Of a stretch of 64,000 nt of DNA, positions 1-8,361 are shown one piece after another. Origin of the DNA: Micromonospora_I sp040659735 (GTDB taxonomy: Bacteria > Actinomycetota > Actinomycetes > Mycobacteriales > Micromonosporaceae); the NCBI RefSeq assembly GCF_040659735.1, contig NZ_JBFANZ010000011.1:79569-143568 (forward strand), given 5' to 3'. A program made the translations under genes and the position numbers. The notes beneath the pieces are model-generated. The model searched no databases and was not told the origin of the DNA. It worked only from the letters and a program-made list of their open reading frames with translations. Numbering within the stretch: the stretch's first letter is position 1; the number at the start of each line of letters is the position of its first letter.

Positions 1-1139
1 GCGACGAGCCGCTCGTCCCCGTGCAACTGGCCAACGGTCAGCAGGCGTTGCTGGTCACGCGGTACGCCGACGTCACCACGGTGCTGAGCGATCCACGATT
101 CAGCCGGGAGGCGTGGCGCAGCGGCACCCTCTTCGCCCGGGAGTCCAGCGCGCTGGCCCTGGCCACCAGCGATGCGCCCACCCACACCCGACGGCGCCGC
201 GCGGTCCAGGCCTGGTTCACCCACCGTCGTGCCGAACAGGCCCGGCCCCGCATCGCCGCCATCGCCGAACGGTTGTTGGACGGCGTCGAAGCCGCCGGGT
301 CGCCGGTCGATCTCATCGCCGACTTCACCACACCGCTCCCGTACCGGGTGATCTGCGAGCTGCTCGGCGTCCCCGTCGCCGACCTCGATCGGCTGTTGCC
401 CCGGGTGACGGTCATGATGTCGGCCGGCCGGTTCCCCGCGGACGACGTCGCCGCCGCCCATCAGGCCATGTACGACTACTTCTTCGATCAGTTGGCGGCG
501 AGAAGACGGGCGGTGGACGGGGGAGCGGGCGGCGACGATCTGCTCACCGCGCTGCTGACCGCACCCGAGCAGACCCGTCTCAGTGTGGAGGAGATGGCGG
601 TCTTCGGGTTCGGTCTGATGATGGCGGGTGGCGAGACGACCGCGTCGCACCTGGCAATGGCCGTGCTGCAGGTGCTGCGCCGGCCCCGACTGGCCGAGTC
701 GCTCCGCCGGGACCCGGCGCGGATTCCTGCGGCCGTCGAGGAACTGCTGCGCTGGGTCTGGTTTGCCGGCACCGGCGGCCAGCCGCACGTCACCGTCGCG
801 GAGGTCGAGCTGGCCGGCACGACCATCGGCAAGGACCAGGTCGTCATCCCACTCACCGACGCGGCCAACCGGGACCCCGCGGCCTTCGCCGACCCCGACG
901 GTTTCCGGCCCGATCGCACGCCCAATCCGCATCTGGGATTCGGGCACGGCCGGCACATGTGCCTCGGCGCGGCCCATGCCCGGGTCGAGCTCCAGGAGGG
1001 CCTGGCAGCGATCCTGCGGCGCATCGACCGCCTGGAACTCGCCGTGCCCGAGGCCCAGCTCGACTGGCGCAGTCAGATGTTCATCCGCGGGGTGTGGACG
1101 TTGCCGGTGCGGTGGCGCCGGGACGAAGCTGGCGCATGA
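1..1139 (+). CDS. Cytochrome P450, 5'-truncated by the window edge
   Basis: Heme-thiolate monooxygenase. The frame is open from base 3 and reads DEPLVPVQLANGQ before the first GTG (base 21), so the N-terminus lies outside the window. Visible family landmarks are the I-helix oxygen-activation motif GGETTASH, the K-helix ExxR motif (EELLR) and the heme loop FGHGRHMCLG with the cysteine ligand, followed by the L helix. The seen part (about 378 residues) is close to a full class-I bacterial P450 (about 400). It is soluble, with no membrane segment, and needs an external ferredoxin/reductase that is not in view. Its stop codon overlaps the start of the UbiA-type gene (ATGA), so the two are translationally coupled; a joint role on a prenylated or terpenoid product is inference. 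Substrate unknown. Confidence 0.93.
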   Translation, partial: DEPLVPVQLANGQQALLVTRYADVTTVLSDPRFSREAWRSGTLFARESSALALATSDAPTHTRRRRAVQAWFTHRRAEQARPRIAAIAERLLDGVEAAGSPVDLIADFTTPLPYRVICELLGVPVADLDRLLPRVTVMMSAGRFPADDVAAAHQAMYDYFFDQLAARRRAVDGGAGGDDLLTALLTAPEQTRLSVEEMAVFGFGLMMAGGETTASHLAMAVLQVLRRPRLAESLRRDPARIPAAVEELLRWVWFAGTGGQPHVTVAEVELAGTTIGKDQVVIPLTDAANRDPAAFADPDGFRPDRTPNPHLGFGHGRHMCLGAAHARVELQEGLAAILRRIDRLELAVPEAQLDWRSQMFIRGVWTLPVRWRRDEAGA

Positions 1140-2017
1140 TCGCGCGGTGGGGCCGGTTCGTCGCCGGCAGCTATCCTCCGCTTCCTTCGGTGCTCTTCGC
1201 GATTGCCTGGGCCTACGGCGTGACCGGACTCTTCGCCGCCGTCGATCCGCGCGCCGCACACTGGCGGCCCGACGCCGGCACCGCCGTCGCGGCGCTGACT
1301 CTCACGGTCAACCTGCTGTTGATGCGCGCCATCGACGACGTCCGGGACCTCGACTACGACCGGCGGCTCTACCCGGATCGCCCGCTGGCGAGCGGAGCCG
1401 TGCGGACCGGCGACCTGGTCACGCTGTACACGGCCGGTTCGGCCGGGCTACTGATCCTCAACGCTCGCACCCCGACGGCCCCGGCGATCCTCGCCGCCCA
1501 ACTCGGGTACGCCGTGCTGGTCCTCGGCGTCCACCGTTGGCTGCACTGGCCATCCGGCGACAATCTCATCCTCAGCCTGCTGGTGAGTTTCCCGGCGCAG
1601 TTGCTGCTGCACGCGTACCTCTACGCCGGCTACCTCGACACCACCACGCTCGGTCCGGACCGCAACGGCGTGCTCGCGATCGTCATCGTGGTGCTCGCCT
1701 CGGTCCACCTGGAGCTGGCCAAGAAGATCACTCGAACGCCACGGCCCGGCGAACGCACCTACGTCGACGTCTTCGGGCTTGCCGGCACGACGGCCATCGC
1801 CGTTGTCGCTCCGGCGCTCTCGACCGGACTCCTGCTCGTCAGCGTGGTGCGGTCGGGTTGGGCATGGGTGCCACTCGCCGTCGTGCCCCTTGCGCTGCCG
1901 GCCCTCGCCGCATGGCGCTTCCGGAGAACGGAGGCTCGCCGATGGTCGGCGCTGGCACCCGCGCTGTACCTGCTCCTGACGTTCGTCGGCTATTGCGCGC
2001 TCGGTCTGCGGCGGTAG
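1136..2017 (+). CDS. UbiA-family prenyltransferase-like membrane protein
   Basis: 293 residues, strongly hydrophobic, about seven to eight membrane spans. The UbiA signature is present near residues 64-84 as NLLLMRAIDDVRDLDYDR, followed by the PDRPLASG segment typical of this superfamily; the Asp cluster would bind Mg-prenyl diphosphate at the membrane. The second Asp motif is less canonical (around YVDVFGL), so the exact acceptor and even prenyl-transfer activity are uncertain. The ATG overlaps the P450 stop by 4 bp, so the pair is one operon. Members next to P450s commonly act in terpenoid, quinone or meroterpenoid biosynthesis, but the rest of such a cluster would lie to the left of the window. 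Confidence 0.8.
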   Translation: MIARWGRFVAGSYPPLPSVLFAIAWAYGVTGLFAAVDPRAAHWRPDAGTAVAALTLTVNLLLMRAIDDVRDLDYDRRLYPDRPLASGAVRTGDLVTLYTAGSAGLLILNARTPTAPAILAAQLGYAVLVLGVHRWLHWPSGDNLILSLLVSFPAQLLLHAYLYAGYLDTTTLGPDRNGVLAIVIVVLASVHLELAKKITRTPRPGERTYVDVFGLAGTTAIAVVAPALSTGLLLVSVVRSGWAWVPLAVVPLALPALAAWRFRRTEARRWSALAPALYLLLTFVGYCALGLRR

Positions 2018-2138
2018 CGCGTCGAGCCGGGAAACCCGTAGACAGAGCCGTCGCGGGCCGGACGGGGTTCTGTTGTGTAGGTCGACCGGCTGACATAGTT
2101 TCTCTCTCTCGGAGACCCCGGATCAAAAGCGAGATGCC

Positions 2139-2711
2139 ATGGCGAAGCCGAAGTCCGACACCCGGGCGCGAATCATCGCGAGCGCGCGCACGCTGCTCCG
2201 GAGGCACGGCTACCACGCCACCGGACTGGCTCAGATCATCGAGCACAGCGGCGCGCCGCGCGGATCGGTCTACTTCGTCTTTCCCGGTGGGAAGGAGGAG
2301 ATGGCGGTAGCGGCGATCAACGAGTGGACCGCGGAGTTCGACCGACTCATCCGCGACCTCCGAGCCGGCCGCGGTACCGCCCGTGCGTGGGCGGAGGCGA
2401 TGGCAGCCCACTTCGCGAGCGAGTTGCGCGCCTCCGACTACACCGAAGGCCTGCCCATCACCACGATCACGCTGGATTCCGTACCCGTGTCGCCGGCGCT
2501 CACCGTCGCGTGCCGCAGTGCGTACGACGCGTGGTTGGCTGCTCTGGCGGAAGGGCTGATTGCGTACGGTACACCCGTGAAGCGGGCGGAGAGCCTGGCC
2601 AGCCTGATGCTGGCCAGCCTGGAGGGCGCTGTGGTGCTGTGCCGGGCGTACCAGTCGACGGGACCACTGGAGCGGGTCCTCCCGTTCGTACTCGACCAGA
2701 TGCCGAGCTGA
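2139..2711 (+). CDS. TetR/AcrR family regulator (LmrA/YxaF-like)
   Basis: 190 residues. The N-terminal HTH (about residues 7-55) reads TRARIIASARTLLRRHGY...GLAQIIEHSGAPRGSVYFVFPGGKEEM; the F-P-x-GKEE variant after the recognition helix is characteristic of the LmrA/YxaF branch that usually represses efflux or monooxygenase genes. The remainder is the helical ligand-binding domain. It sits 121 bp downstream of the prenyltransferase with its own leader, which contains a GGTCGACC palindrome (2080-2087) that could be part of its operator. It is followed by a strong hairpin terminator. The regulated genes are not evident; the P450/UbiA pair is the nearest candidate. Confidence 0.9.
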   Translation: MAKPKSDTRARIIASARTLLRRHGYHATGLAQIIEHSGAPRGSVYFVFPGGKEEMAVAAINEWTAEFDRLIRDLRAGRGTARAWAEAMAAHFASELRASDYTEGLPITTITLDSVPVSPALTVACRSAYDAWLAALAEGLIAYGTPVKRAESLASLMLASLEGAVVLCRAYQSTGPLERVLPFVLDQMPS

Positions 2712-2717
2712 TGCACG

Positions 2718-2753
2718 GCAGGTCGGGGTTGGTGCCCGCCAACCCCGACCTGC
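2718..2753. terminator. Bidirectional hairpin terminator between convergent genes
   Basis: Perfect 15-bp inverted repeat (GCAGGTCGGGGTTGG and its complement) with a 6-nt loop, lying between the convergent TetR and cutinase genes. There is no long T-tract, as is usual for high-GC actinobacterial terminators. Confidence 0.85.
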
Positions 2754-2771
2754 ACTGGTCCTGTCGTTATC

Positions 2772-3680
2772 TCAGACCGGACACGTGTTGCGGAACTGCG
2801 AAATGGAGCTGCCGCTGAAGCCGCAGGCGAACGGGCTGAACCGGGTGTCGTCATCCAGGAAACGCTTGAACCACGACACCAGCGCCTTGGAGACGATGGC
2901 GTTCGAACTGTTCGCGAAGTTGTGCCCTGCCCCGGCCAGCTCGACGTACGCCTTCTCGCCGGAAGCGACGCCGTTGTAGAGCGGGATCGCGTGCGACGAG
3001 ACCGGCGCGATGCCGTCGTTCTGGCCACCCAGGATCATCACCGGGTTCCTGACGCCGGGCCAGGATTTGGTGGTGTGCCACGGGGCCAGCGGGACGCCGG
3101 CCCGGACCGACGGACGTTGATTCATCGCCGAGATGGTGCCGCCGCCGCCCATCGAGTGCCCGGCGACGCCCTGCCGCGTCGCGTCGACCCGGTCCCGGAC
3201 GGCGGCCGGGGCGGAGTTGCTCGCCCAGTCGAGTGCCCGGAGCATTTGGGTGCCGCGGCTGTCCGGCTGGTCCAGGGTGGAGTTCGTCTCGATGCCGACG
3301 ACCACGAAGCCCCACGAGGCCAGTCGCTGGCCGATCCAGGCGAACGGCGCCCAGCGTTCGGTGTAGCCGGGCGAGATCGCGACTACCGGGAACCTCTCGA
3401 TGGCGGTCGGGTAGTAGACGACCCCGCCGCCGAATCCGCTGGCGCCCGTGATGCTGGCCGAGGTGACGCTGTAGCTGCCGTTACCGGTGATGTTCGAGGC
3501 GGTCGGGGCGAGGCCCCGCTCGGTCGCCCACGCGTCCGGCGTGACCACACCGAGACTGGCCATCGCCAGCGCGATGCCGGCCACGGCGGCGGTCCAGAAT
3601 CGACGAAAGCGCTGTGGCCTGCGTGGAGAAGGTCGGCAGGGTACCTGGAGGGTGTCTTCGCGATACTCCACTTTCTGCAC
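2772..3680 (-). CDS. Secreted cutinase / polyester (PET) hydrolase-like alpha/beta hydrolase
   Basis: 302 residues with a signal peptide around residues 24-52 (RRFWTAAVAGIALAMASLG...AWA), so exported; the true start may be slightly downstream. The mature part follows the actinobacterial cutinase/PETase family closely: SPGYT (oxyanion Tyr106), TNSTLDQPDSR, the nucleophile elbow GHSMGGGG (Ser176, Met177), APWH (Trp201), Asp222 in NDGIAPV, His253 in GAGHNFANS, and a C-terminal disulfide pair Cys286/Cys300. It lacks the two extra cysteines of Ideonella PETase and has the shorter His-to-Trp loop, so it matches the type I, Thermobifida-cutinase-like group. Expected to hydrolyse cutin, aliphatic polyesters or triglycerides outside the cell; PET activity is inference. 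Single-gene transcription unit ending at the shared terminator. Confidence 0.92.
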   Translation of the reverse strand: MQKVEYREDTLQVPCRPSPRRPQRFRRFWTAAVAGIALAMASLGVVTPDAWATERGLAPTASNITGNGSYSVTSASITGASGFGGGVVYYPTAIERFPVVAISPGYTERWAPFAWIGQRLASWGFVVVGIETNSTLDQPDSRGTQMLRALDWASNSAPAAVRDRVDATRQGVAGHSMGGGGTISAMNQRPSVRAGVPLAPWHTTKSWPGVRNPVMILGGQNDGIAPVSSHAIPLYNGVASGEKAYVELAGAGHNFANSSNAIVSKALVSWFKRFLDDDTRFSPFACGFSGSSISQFRNTCPV

Positions 3681-3872
3681 TCCCTGCGGTTCGAGGGAGC
3701 CGCCGTGGCGCCGTCACCGCTCGGCCGTCGCGGCCGCTCCCACCGCCCGGTGCGGCCGCCTTCATCGGCGACGAGGGGAGGGATTCGGCGGAGCTGCCAC
3801 TGCGACTCCACACAGTTGGTAACGGCAAGGATGAGGCCTGCCAAGGGTCGCGCGAATCGGCGAAACCACCAG

Positions 3873-4280
3873 TCATCGGGCCTGGTGCCGGTCCGTCGGT
3901 GACCGACGTTCGGCTAACCGGGGGGGTTGGCCTGTGTCCGCGGTGCCGCGGCAGTGCACCTCCGTGCCGCCGCGCACCTGTCTCAGTTCGGCGACGCGGA
4001 CCGGGCCGGCGTCGCGTAGCACCCGCAGGTGATAGGCGACGGTGCCCTTGCCGCTGTCGAGCATGGCGGCGAGCTGGCTGATGGTGGCCGACTGGCGACC
4101 GAGGATCAGCAGCAGCCAACTCGCCCTGACCCATCTCCGGCACGCGGGCAACGCGTGACAGCAATCCTGTCCGGCCTCGACGCGACCGGTCCACCGTAGC
4201 CCCGCGTCAGCGTTGGCGGAGCGCGCTCGCGGCGCCGCTGACCGGCACCGCGGACGCGCTTTGACTACGTGAAACGGCAA
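3873..4280 (-). pseudogene. Remnant of an ArsR-type winged-helix regulator
   Basis: The middle of this frame (about 3930-4130) carries a recognisable winged HTH: LLILGRQSATISQLAAMLDS, then KGTVAYHLRVLRDAG and RQVRGGTE, as in ArsR-like regulators that read KGTVAYHLxVLxxAGLVRV. The sequence before it (MPFHVVKARPR...) and after GGTEVH does not look like the family, and the C-terminal domain is missing, so the gene appears frameshifted or truncated on both sides. It could instead be a short real HTH protein. The flanks (3681-3872 and 4281-4442) hold nothing convincing. Confidence 0.5.
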
Positions 4281-4442
4281 GGGCTAGCCTCCTGGCAGAT
4301 CATTCGCCCGCGCCGGGGACGTCGTCGGTCCGATCAGCGTGACGGCACCCCGGAGCCGGATTCACCGCGATGCGCATCGGATTCGTCCGGCCCTCCCGGC
4401 CGCTACACAAGAAACCTCTGAACAGTTGGGCTGGAGAGCTCC

Positions 4443-5036
4443 ATGAAGCTACGAACAATCGCCATCCTCCGTGCGTACGAGCCACAGCAGGCCGGCGATC
4501 TGGCCGAGCAGTGCTGGGCGATCGGCATGGACCTGGTCGAGGTTCCGGTTCAGGGAAGCCTCGGGTGGGCAGCCCTGGAGGCGGTTTCGGCGCGCGCACG
4601 GGGGCGCGCGTTCGGGGCCGGCACGGTGCTCTGCGCGGACGACGCCCGTCGCGCCGCTGAGCTGGGCGCTTCGGTGATCATCAGCCCGGACGTCAAGGCG
4701 GAGGTCGTCGAGGCGGCGCAGCACGTGAGCGCCCTTCCCCTGCCTGGTGTGATGACGCCGACCGATGTCGGGGAGGCCGCCCGGCTCGGAGTGAACACCT
4801 GCAAGCTGTTCCCGGCCTCCGTCGTCGGGCCAGGGTGGCTGCGAGCTCTGCACGGGCCGTTTCCGGCCATGAACTTCATCGCTGTCGGCGGCGTCGATCT
4901 CACCAATGCCGCTCACTTCATCAAGTCGGGCGCGACCGGTGTCGGTCTGGGGGGCAGCATCGAAACGCTGCTGTCATTCGACGACCCTGCCGCCTTCGTG
5001 GCGGAGCTTCACGACCTCGTGGAAAACCAGCGTTGA
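4443..5036 (+). CDS. 2-keto-3-deoxy-(6-phospho)-aldonate aldolase, KDPG/KDPGal type
   Basis: 197 residues, a class I aldolase TIM barrel of the Eda/DgoA family. Motifs in order: IAILRAYEP, the general acid/base Glu in VEVPVQGS, GAGTVL, the phosphate/PG loop LPGVMTPTD, the Schiff-base Lys in TCKLFPAS and the phosphate-binding AVGGVD...GLGGS. The VEVPV.. sequence resembles DgoA (IEIPLNSP) more than Eda (LEVTLRT), in line with the D-galactonate dehydratase gene in the same island. It would split KDP-galactonate or KDP-gluconate to pyruvate and glyceraldehyde-3-phosphate. It is transcribed alone on the plus strand, just outside the GntR gene, and is presumably in the same regulon. Galactonate specificity is inferred from context. 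Confidence 0.88.
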   Translation: MKLRTIAILRAYEPQQAGDLAEQCWAIGMDLVEVPVQGSLGWAALEAVSARARGRAFGAGTVLCADDARRAAELGASVIISPDVKAEVVEAAQHVSALPLPGVMTPTDVGEAARLGVNTCKLFPASVVGPGWLRALHGPFPAMNFIAVGGVDLTNAAHFIKSGATGVGLGGSIETLLSFDDPAAFVAELHDLVENQR

Positions 5037-5161
5037 CGGTTGATCACGAGCGGGGCGTGATCCGTCCCCACGGCACGGCGGGTTCCCTTCCGTCAGTCAC
5101 CCGATGGCATGTGTGACCACAAGGGAATCCCGCTGCTCCGGCGACGCGTGTGCAGGCCCGA

Positions 5162-5926
5162 TCAGGGCGTGCCGGTCTGCTCCCACATGGACTTCATCTC
5201 GTCGATGGCCTGCTCCATGATCTGCACCATCGCGTGCTTGGCGCGGTCGCCGTCGTGCCGCTGGATCGCCTGCGCCACATCGGCATGGAGTTGGAGCGCC
5301 TGCTCGTCGGGGTAGTGCGGCATCAGGTCGTAGTGGTGGCGGCCGGTGAGGACCTCGGCCACGATCTCCTGCAGCTTCACGAACATCTCGTTGCCGGAGC
5401 TGACTAGCACCCGCCGGTGAAACTCGATGTCGAGTCGGAGGAACTCCGGCTCGTCGCCCGCCTTGCCGGCCGCCCACATCTTCGCGGCGAGCCCAACCAG
5501 GTCGCTCGCCTCGTCGGGCGTGGCCCGCGCGGCGGCCAGCGAGGCCGCCTGCGGCTCGACGGCGGTGCGCAGTTCGGTGATCGAGCGGAGTTGGGTGATG
5601 CGGCCGGCGGAGGCGAGCCGCCAGCGGATCACCTGGGGGTCGAAGACGTTCCAGTCGGTCGTGGGGCGGATCAGGATGCCGACCCGACGACGCGCCTCGA
5701 CGAATCCCATGGAGGCCAGCACCCGCAGGACCTCGCGGACGACCGAACGCGACACGCCGTGCTGCTCGACGAGGTCGTCGATGTAGAGGACGGACCCCGG
5801 CGCCAGCTCGCCGGCACAGATGGCCGTGCCGAGGCGGTCGAGCACGCGTCCGTGCAGCCCGGCCTCGGCAGGGGCCGGCTGGGCGCGTGCGACGCCTGAG
5901 GAGGACTGTGCCACGCGTTGGATCAT
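5162..5926 (-). CDS. FadR-subfamily GntR regulator (DgoR-like)
   Basis: 254 residues. Winged HTH at about 27-92 (LGTAICAGELAPGSVLYIDDLVEQHGVSRSVVREVLRVLASMGFVEARRRVGILI), then an all-helical FCD ligand domain with the usual metal-ligand pattern (RLDIEFHRRVL, QLHADVAQAI). It is divergent from the sugar ABC operon, with a 125-bp shared promoter region, and convergent-adjacent to the aldolase, the arrangement of a local repressor of a sugar-acid operon. The effector is probably the aldonate or its 2-keto-3-deoxy derivative, as in DgoR (inference). The intergenic sequence 5927-6051 contains an AT-richer segment (TTGAATAAATCGGC) but no palindrome clear enough to call the operator. Confidence 0.92.
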   Translation of the reverse strand: MIQRVAQSSSGVARAQPAPAEAGLHGRVLDRLGTAICAGELAPGSVLYIDDLVEQHGVSRSVVREVLRVLASMGFVEARRRVGILIRPTTDWNVFDPQVIRWRLASAGRITQLRSITELRTAVEPQAASLAAARATPDEASDLVGLAAKMWAAGKAGDEPEFLRLDIEFHRRVLVSSGNEMFVKLQEIVAEVLTGRHHYDLMPHYPDEQALQLHADVAQAIQRHDGDRAKHAMVQIMEQAIDEMKSMWEQTGTP

Positions 5927-6051
5927 ATCAGTTGAAGATCACCCCTTGAATAAATCGGCTTTTTGGGCCTAACATCCGGTCGTTAAGCAGACGTTACGAC
6001 GATGTGGCGCTCTTTCCGCAGGACAGGCGGCCACGACAGAAGGAGATGAAC

Positions 6052-7341
6052 GTGCGGCGTGCATCGATAATCGCCACTTCTCTGGCCGTGGTTGCCGGAA
6101 TGGGCCTGTCCGCGTGCGGCGGCGGTGGTGACGACAGCAGCGCTTCCAAGACCGTCCGCGTGACCCTCGCGAACCACGTGTGGACCGAGAACATCAAGAA
6201 GGCGCTGCCGGAGTTCGAGAAGCAGTCCGGCCTGAAGGTCGAGATCACCCAGCTCGGCGAGGACCAGCTCTCCGACCAGTACAACGTCAAGCTGAACGCG
6301 GGCTCCAGCGACCTCGACGTGATGATGTACCGCCCCCTGCAGGAGGGGAGGCTGTTCGCGAAGAACAAGTACCTCGCCGACCTGTCCGACGAGGTCAAGT
6401 CCAACAACGCCTGGGACTTCAGCGACTTCCAGGCCGGTCCGGTCGAGGCCACCTCGTACGAGGGCAAGGCGGTCGGTGTCCCGATCATCACCGAGCAGGA
6501 GGTCCTGTACTACCGCAAGGACCTGCTGGGCAAGGCCGGCCTGAGCGCCCCGCCGAAGACGCTCGACGAGCTCAAGGCGGCGGCTGCCAAGGTCAAGGCC
6601 GCAGAGCCGGGCGTCGCGGGCTTCGTCGCCCGTACCGGCAAGTCGCCGGCGGTCACCCAGTTCTCCAGCTTCCTCTACAGCTTCGGCGGCGACTTCGTCG
6701 ACGGCAGTGGCAAGGCCACGGTCAACAGCGAGGCGGCCAAGCAGGCCTACGCCTACTACGGCGGGCTCATCAAGGACCAGGGCCCGGCGAACGTCAGCAC
6801 CGACATGAGCTGGCCCGAGGCGATGGCGATCTTCACCCAGGGCAAGGCCGCCTTCTACACCGAGGCCAACTCGCTCTACAAGAACGCCACCGACCCGGCC
6901 AAGTCGAAGGTCTCCGACAAGGTCGGCTTCGCGCCCTTCCCGGCCGGCCCCGCCGGTTCGAAGCCGTACAACATCCCCTCGTGGGCGCTGGGCATCAACG
7001 ACAGCTCCAAGAACCAGAGCAACGCCTGGAAGTTCGTCGAGTGGGCGACCGGCAAGGAGCAGACGCTCGCGCAGCAGAAGTCCGGCGTGCCGAGCGCCCG
7101 TACCTCGGTCTGGGCCAACCCGGAGGCGACCGCGACCTACCCGAAGGACCTCGTCGAGGCCATCGCGGCGAGCACCAAGGGCGGGGTCGGTCACGACCGC
7201 CCGCTGGTCAACAAGGTTGCCCAGGCGCGGGAGATCGTCGGCCAGCCGATCGTCGACGCCATCGCCGGCAAGGACGCGGCGGCAGCGGCCGACACCGCCA
7301 ACGCCGCGTTCCAGAAGTTCCTGGACGACGAGGCCAAGTAA
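6052..7341 (+). CDS. Sugar ABC transporter substrate-binding lipoprotein (family 1)
   Basis: 429 residues. Lipoprotein signal MRRASIIATSLAVVAGMGLSAC with lipobox LSAC, then a family-1 extracellular solute-binding fold (TVRVTLANHVWTENIKKALPEFEK...). The GTG at 6052 is chosen because the Shine-Dalgarno AGAAGGAG (6038-6045) sits 6 nt upstream; the in-frame ATG at 6046 would directly abut it. First gene of the operon running through the dehydratases. Ligand probably an aldonate-containing glycoside, a galactoside or a sugar acid, inferred only from the neighbouring enzymes. No ATPase gene lies in this operon, so a shared MsmX/UgpC-type ATPase encoded elsewhere is needed. Confidence 0.93.
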   Translation: MRRASIIATSLAVVAGMGLSACGGGGDDSSASKTVRVTLANHVWTENIKKALPEFEKQSGLKVEITQLGEDQLSDQYNVKLNAGSSDLDVMMYRPLQEGRLFAKNKYLADLSDEVKSNNAWDFSDFQAGPVEATSYEGKAVGVPIITEQEVLYYRKDLLGKAGLSAPPKTLDELKAAAAKVKAAEPGVAGFVARTGKSPAVTQFSSFLYSFGGDFVDGSGKATVNSEAAKQAYAYYGGLIKDQGPANVSTDMSWPEAMAIFTQGKAAFYTEANSLYKNATDPAKSKVSDKVGFAPFPAGPAGSKPYNIPSWALGINDSSKNQSNAWKFVEWATGKEQTLAQQKSGVPSARTSVWANPEATATYPKDLVEAIAASTKGGVGHDRPLVNKVAQAREIVGQPIVDAIAGKDAAAAADTANAAFQKFLDDEAK

Positions 7342-7350
7342 GCCGAGCGC

Positions 7351-7382
7351 GGGGTGGCGGGGCCGTTTCGCTCCGCCACCCC
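7351..7382 (+). terminator. Hairpin after the binding-protein gene (attenuator-type)
   Basis: Perfect 10-bp stem GGGGTGGCGG / CCGCCACCCC with a 12-nt loop, ten bases after the binding-protein stop and 34 bases before the first permease. It probably lowers read-through or protects the upstream mRNA, giving binding protein in excess over permeases. Confidence 0.6.
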
Positions 7383-7416
7383 GGCCCCACGCCCGGCCAG
7401 CCCACCCGGAGATCTC

Positions 7417-8361
7417 ATGGCAGCAGTGACCACCCCCACCAGACCCCGTGGCACCTCGGCCACGCCGGACACCCCCGGCTGGGCCCGCTGGGCCAACGAC
7501 CATCGCAAGTGGCTCTTCGCGGCGCCCGCCATGGTCTTCGTCGCCGGACTGATCATTTTCCCGCTGGTATGGACCGGCTATCTCAGCCTGACCGACGCCG
7601 AGGGGTCGGTGCGGGCCGAGTCGGAGTTCGTGGGCTTCCAGAACTACGTCGAGGTGCTCTCGGACACCGACCGGTTCTGGCCCGCCGTCGGGCGCACCGC
7701 GGCGTTCACCGTCGTGGCGCTGCTCTTCGAGGTCGTCCTCGGCATGGCCGTCGCGCTGTTGCTGTGGCGGCCGTTCCGGGGCCAGAAGTGGGTCCGGGTC
7801 GCGATTCTCATGCCACTGGTCGCCACCCCGGTCGCGGTCGGCATGATGTGGCGCCTCATCTTCGACCCCAACATCGGCCTGGCGAACCAGGTCCTCGGCT
7901 GGGTCGGCATCGGACCCCAGCCATGGCTCGCCGGCCAGCACTCGGCGCTGCCCACGACGATCTTCATCGACATCTGGCAGTGGACCCCGATGGTGGTGCT
8001 GATCCTGCTCGCCGGCCTGACCTCGCTCTCGGACGAGCCCCAGGAGGCGGCGCGCATCGACGGCGCGAGCACCTGGCAGCGGTTCCGGCACGTCACCCTG
8101 CCGCTGTTGATGCCCACCGTGATCGTGGCGATCCTGCTGCGCGGCATCGACGGACTGAAGACGTTCGACATCCTCTACGCCACCAAGGGCCGCGGCGGCG
8201 GCTCATTCCACGAAGTCGAAACCCTCAACGTGTACGCCTACGGCCTGAGCTTCGACTACAACGAGTACGGCATCTCATCGACCGTTCTGATCATCTTCTT
8301 CCTGATCATCATCGGTTCGATGTGGGCCCTTACCTCCGGTAGGAAGGGGGCACAGCGATGA
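7417..8361 (+). CDS. Sugar ABC transporter permease (MalF/UgpA type)
   Basis: 314 residues from the ATG at 7417 (GGAG at 7408-7411); an upstream in-frame GTG at 7354 lies in the hairpin and is unlikely. Six predicted membrane spans beginning with WLFAAPAMVFVAGLIIFPLVW, a typical insert (SLTDAEGSV...FVGFQNYVEVL) and the EAA coupling loop EPQEAARIDGASTWQRFRHVTLPLLMP, which docks on the ATPase. It overlaps the next permease by 4 bp (ATGA). Forms the channel with the following gene for the binding protein at 6052. Confidence 0.93.
   Translation: MAAVTTPTRPRGTSATPDTPGWARWANDHRKWLFAAPAMVFVAGLIIFPLVWTGYLSLTDAEGSVRAESEFVGFQNYVEVLSDTDRFWPAVGRTAAFTVVALLFEVVLGMAVALLLWRPFRGQKWVRVAILMPLVATPVAVGMMWRLIFDPNIGLANQVLGWVGIGPQPWLAGQHSALPTTIFIDIWQWTPMVVLILLAGLTSLSDEPQEAARIDGASTWQRFRHVTLPLLMPTVIVAILLRGIDGLKTFDILYATKGRGGGSFHEVETLNVYAYGLSFDYNEYGISSTVLIIFFLIIIGSMWALTSGRKGAQR

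Noticed and set aside
5983..8091. 702-codon minus-strand open frame over the sugar ABC genes
   Set aside because: Antisense shadow of GC-rich coding sequence; repetitive D/R/G/L composition, while the plus strand encodes clear ABC proteins.
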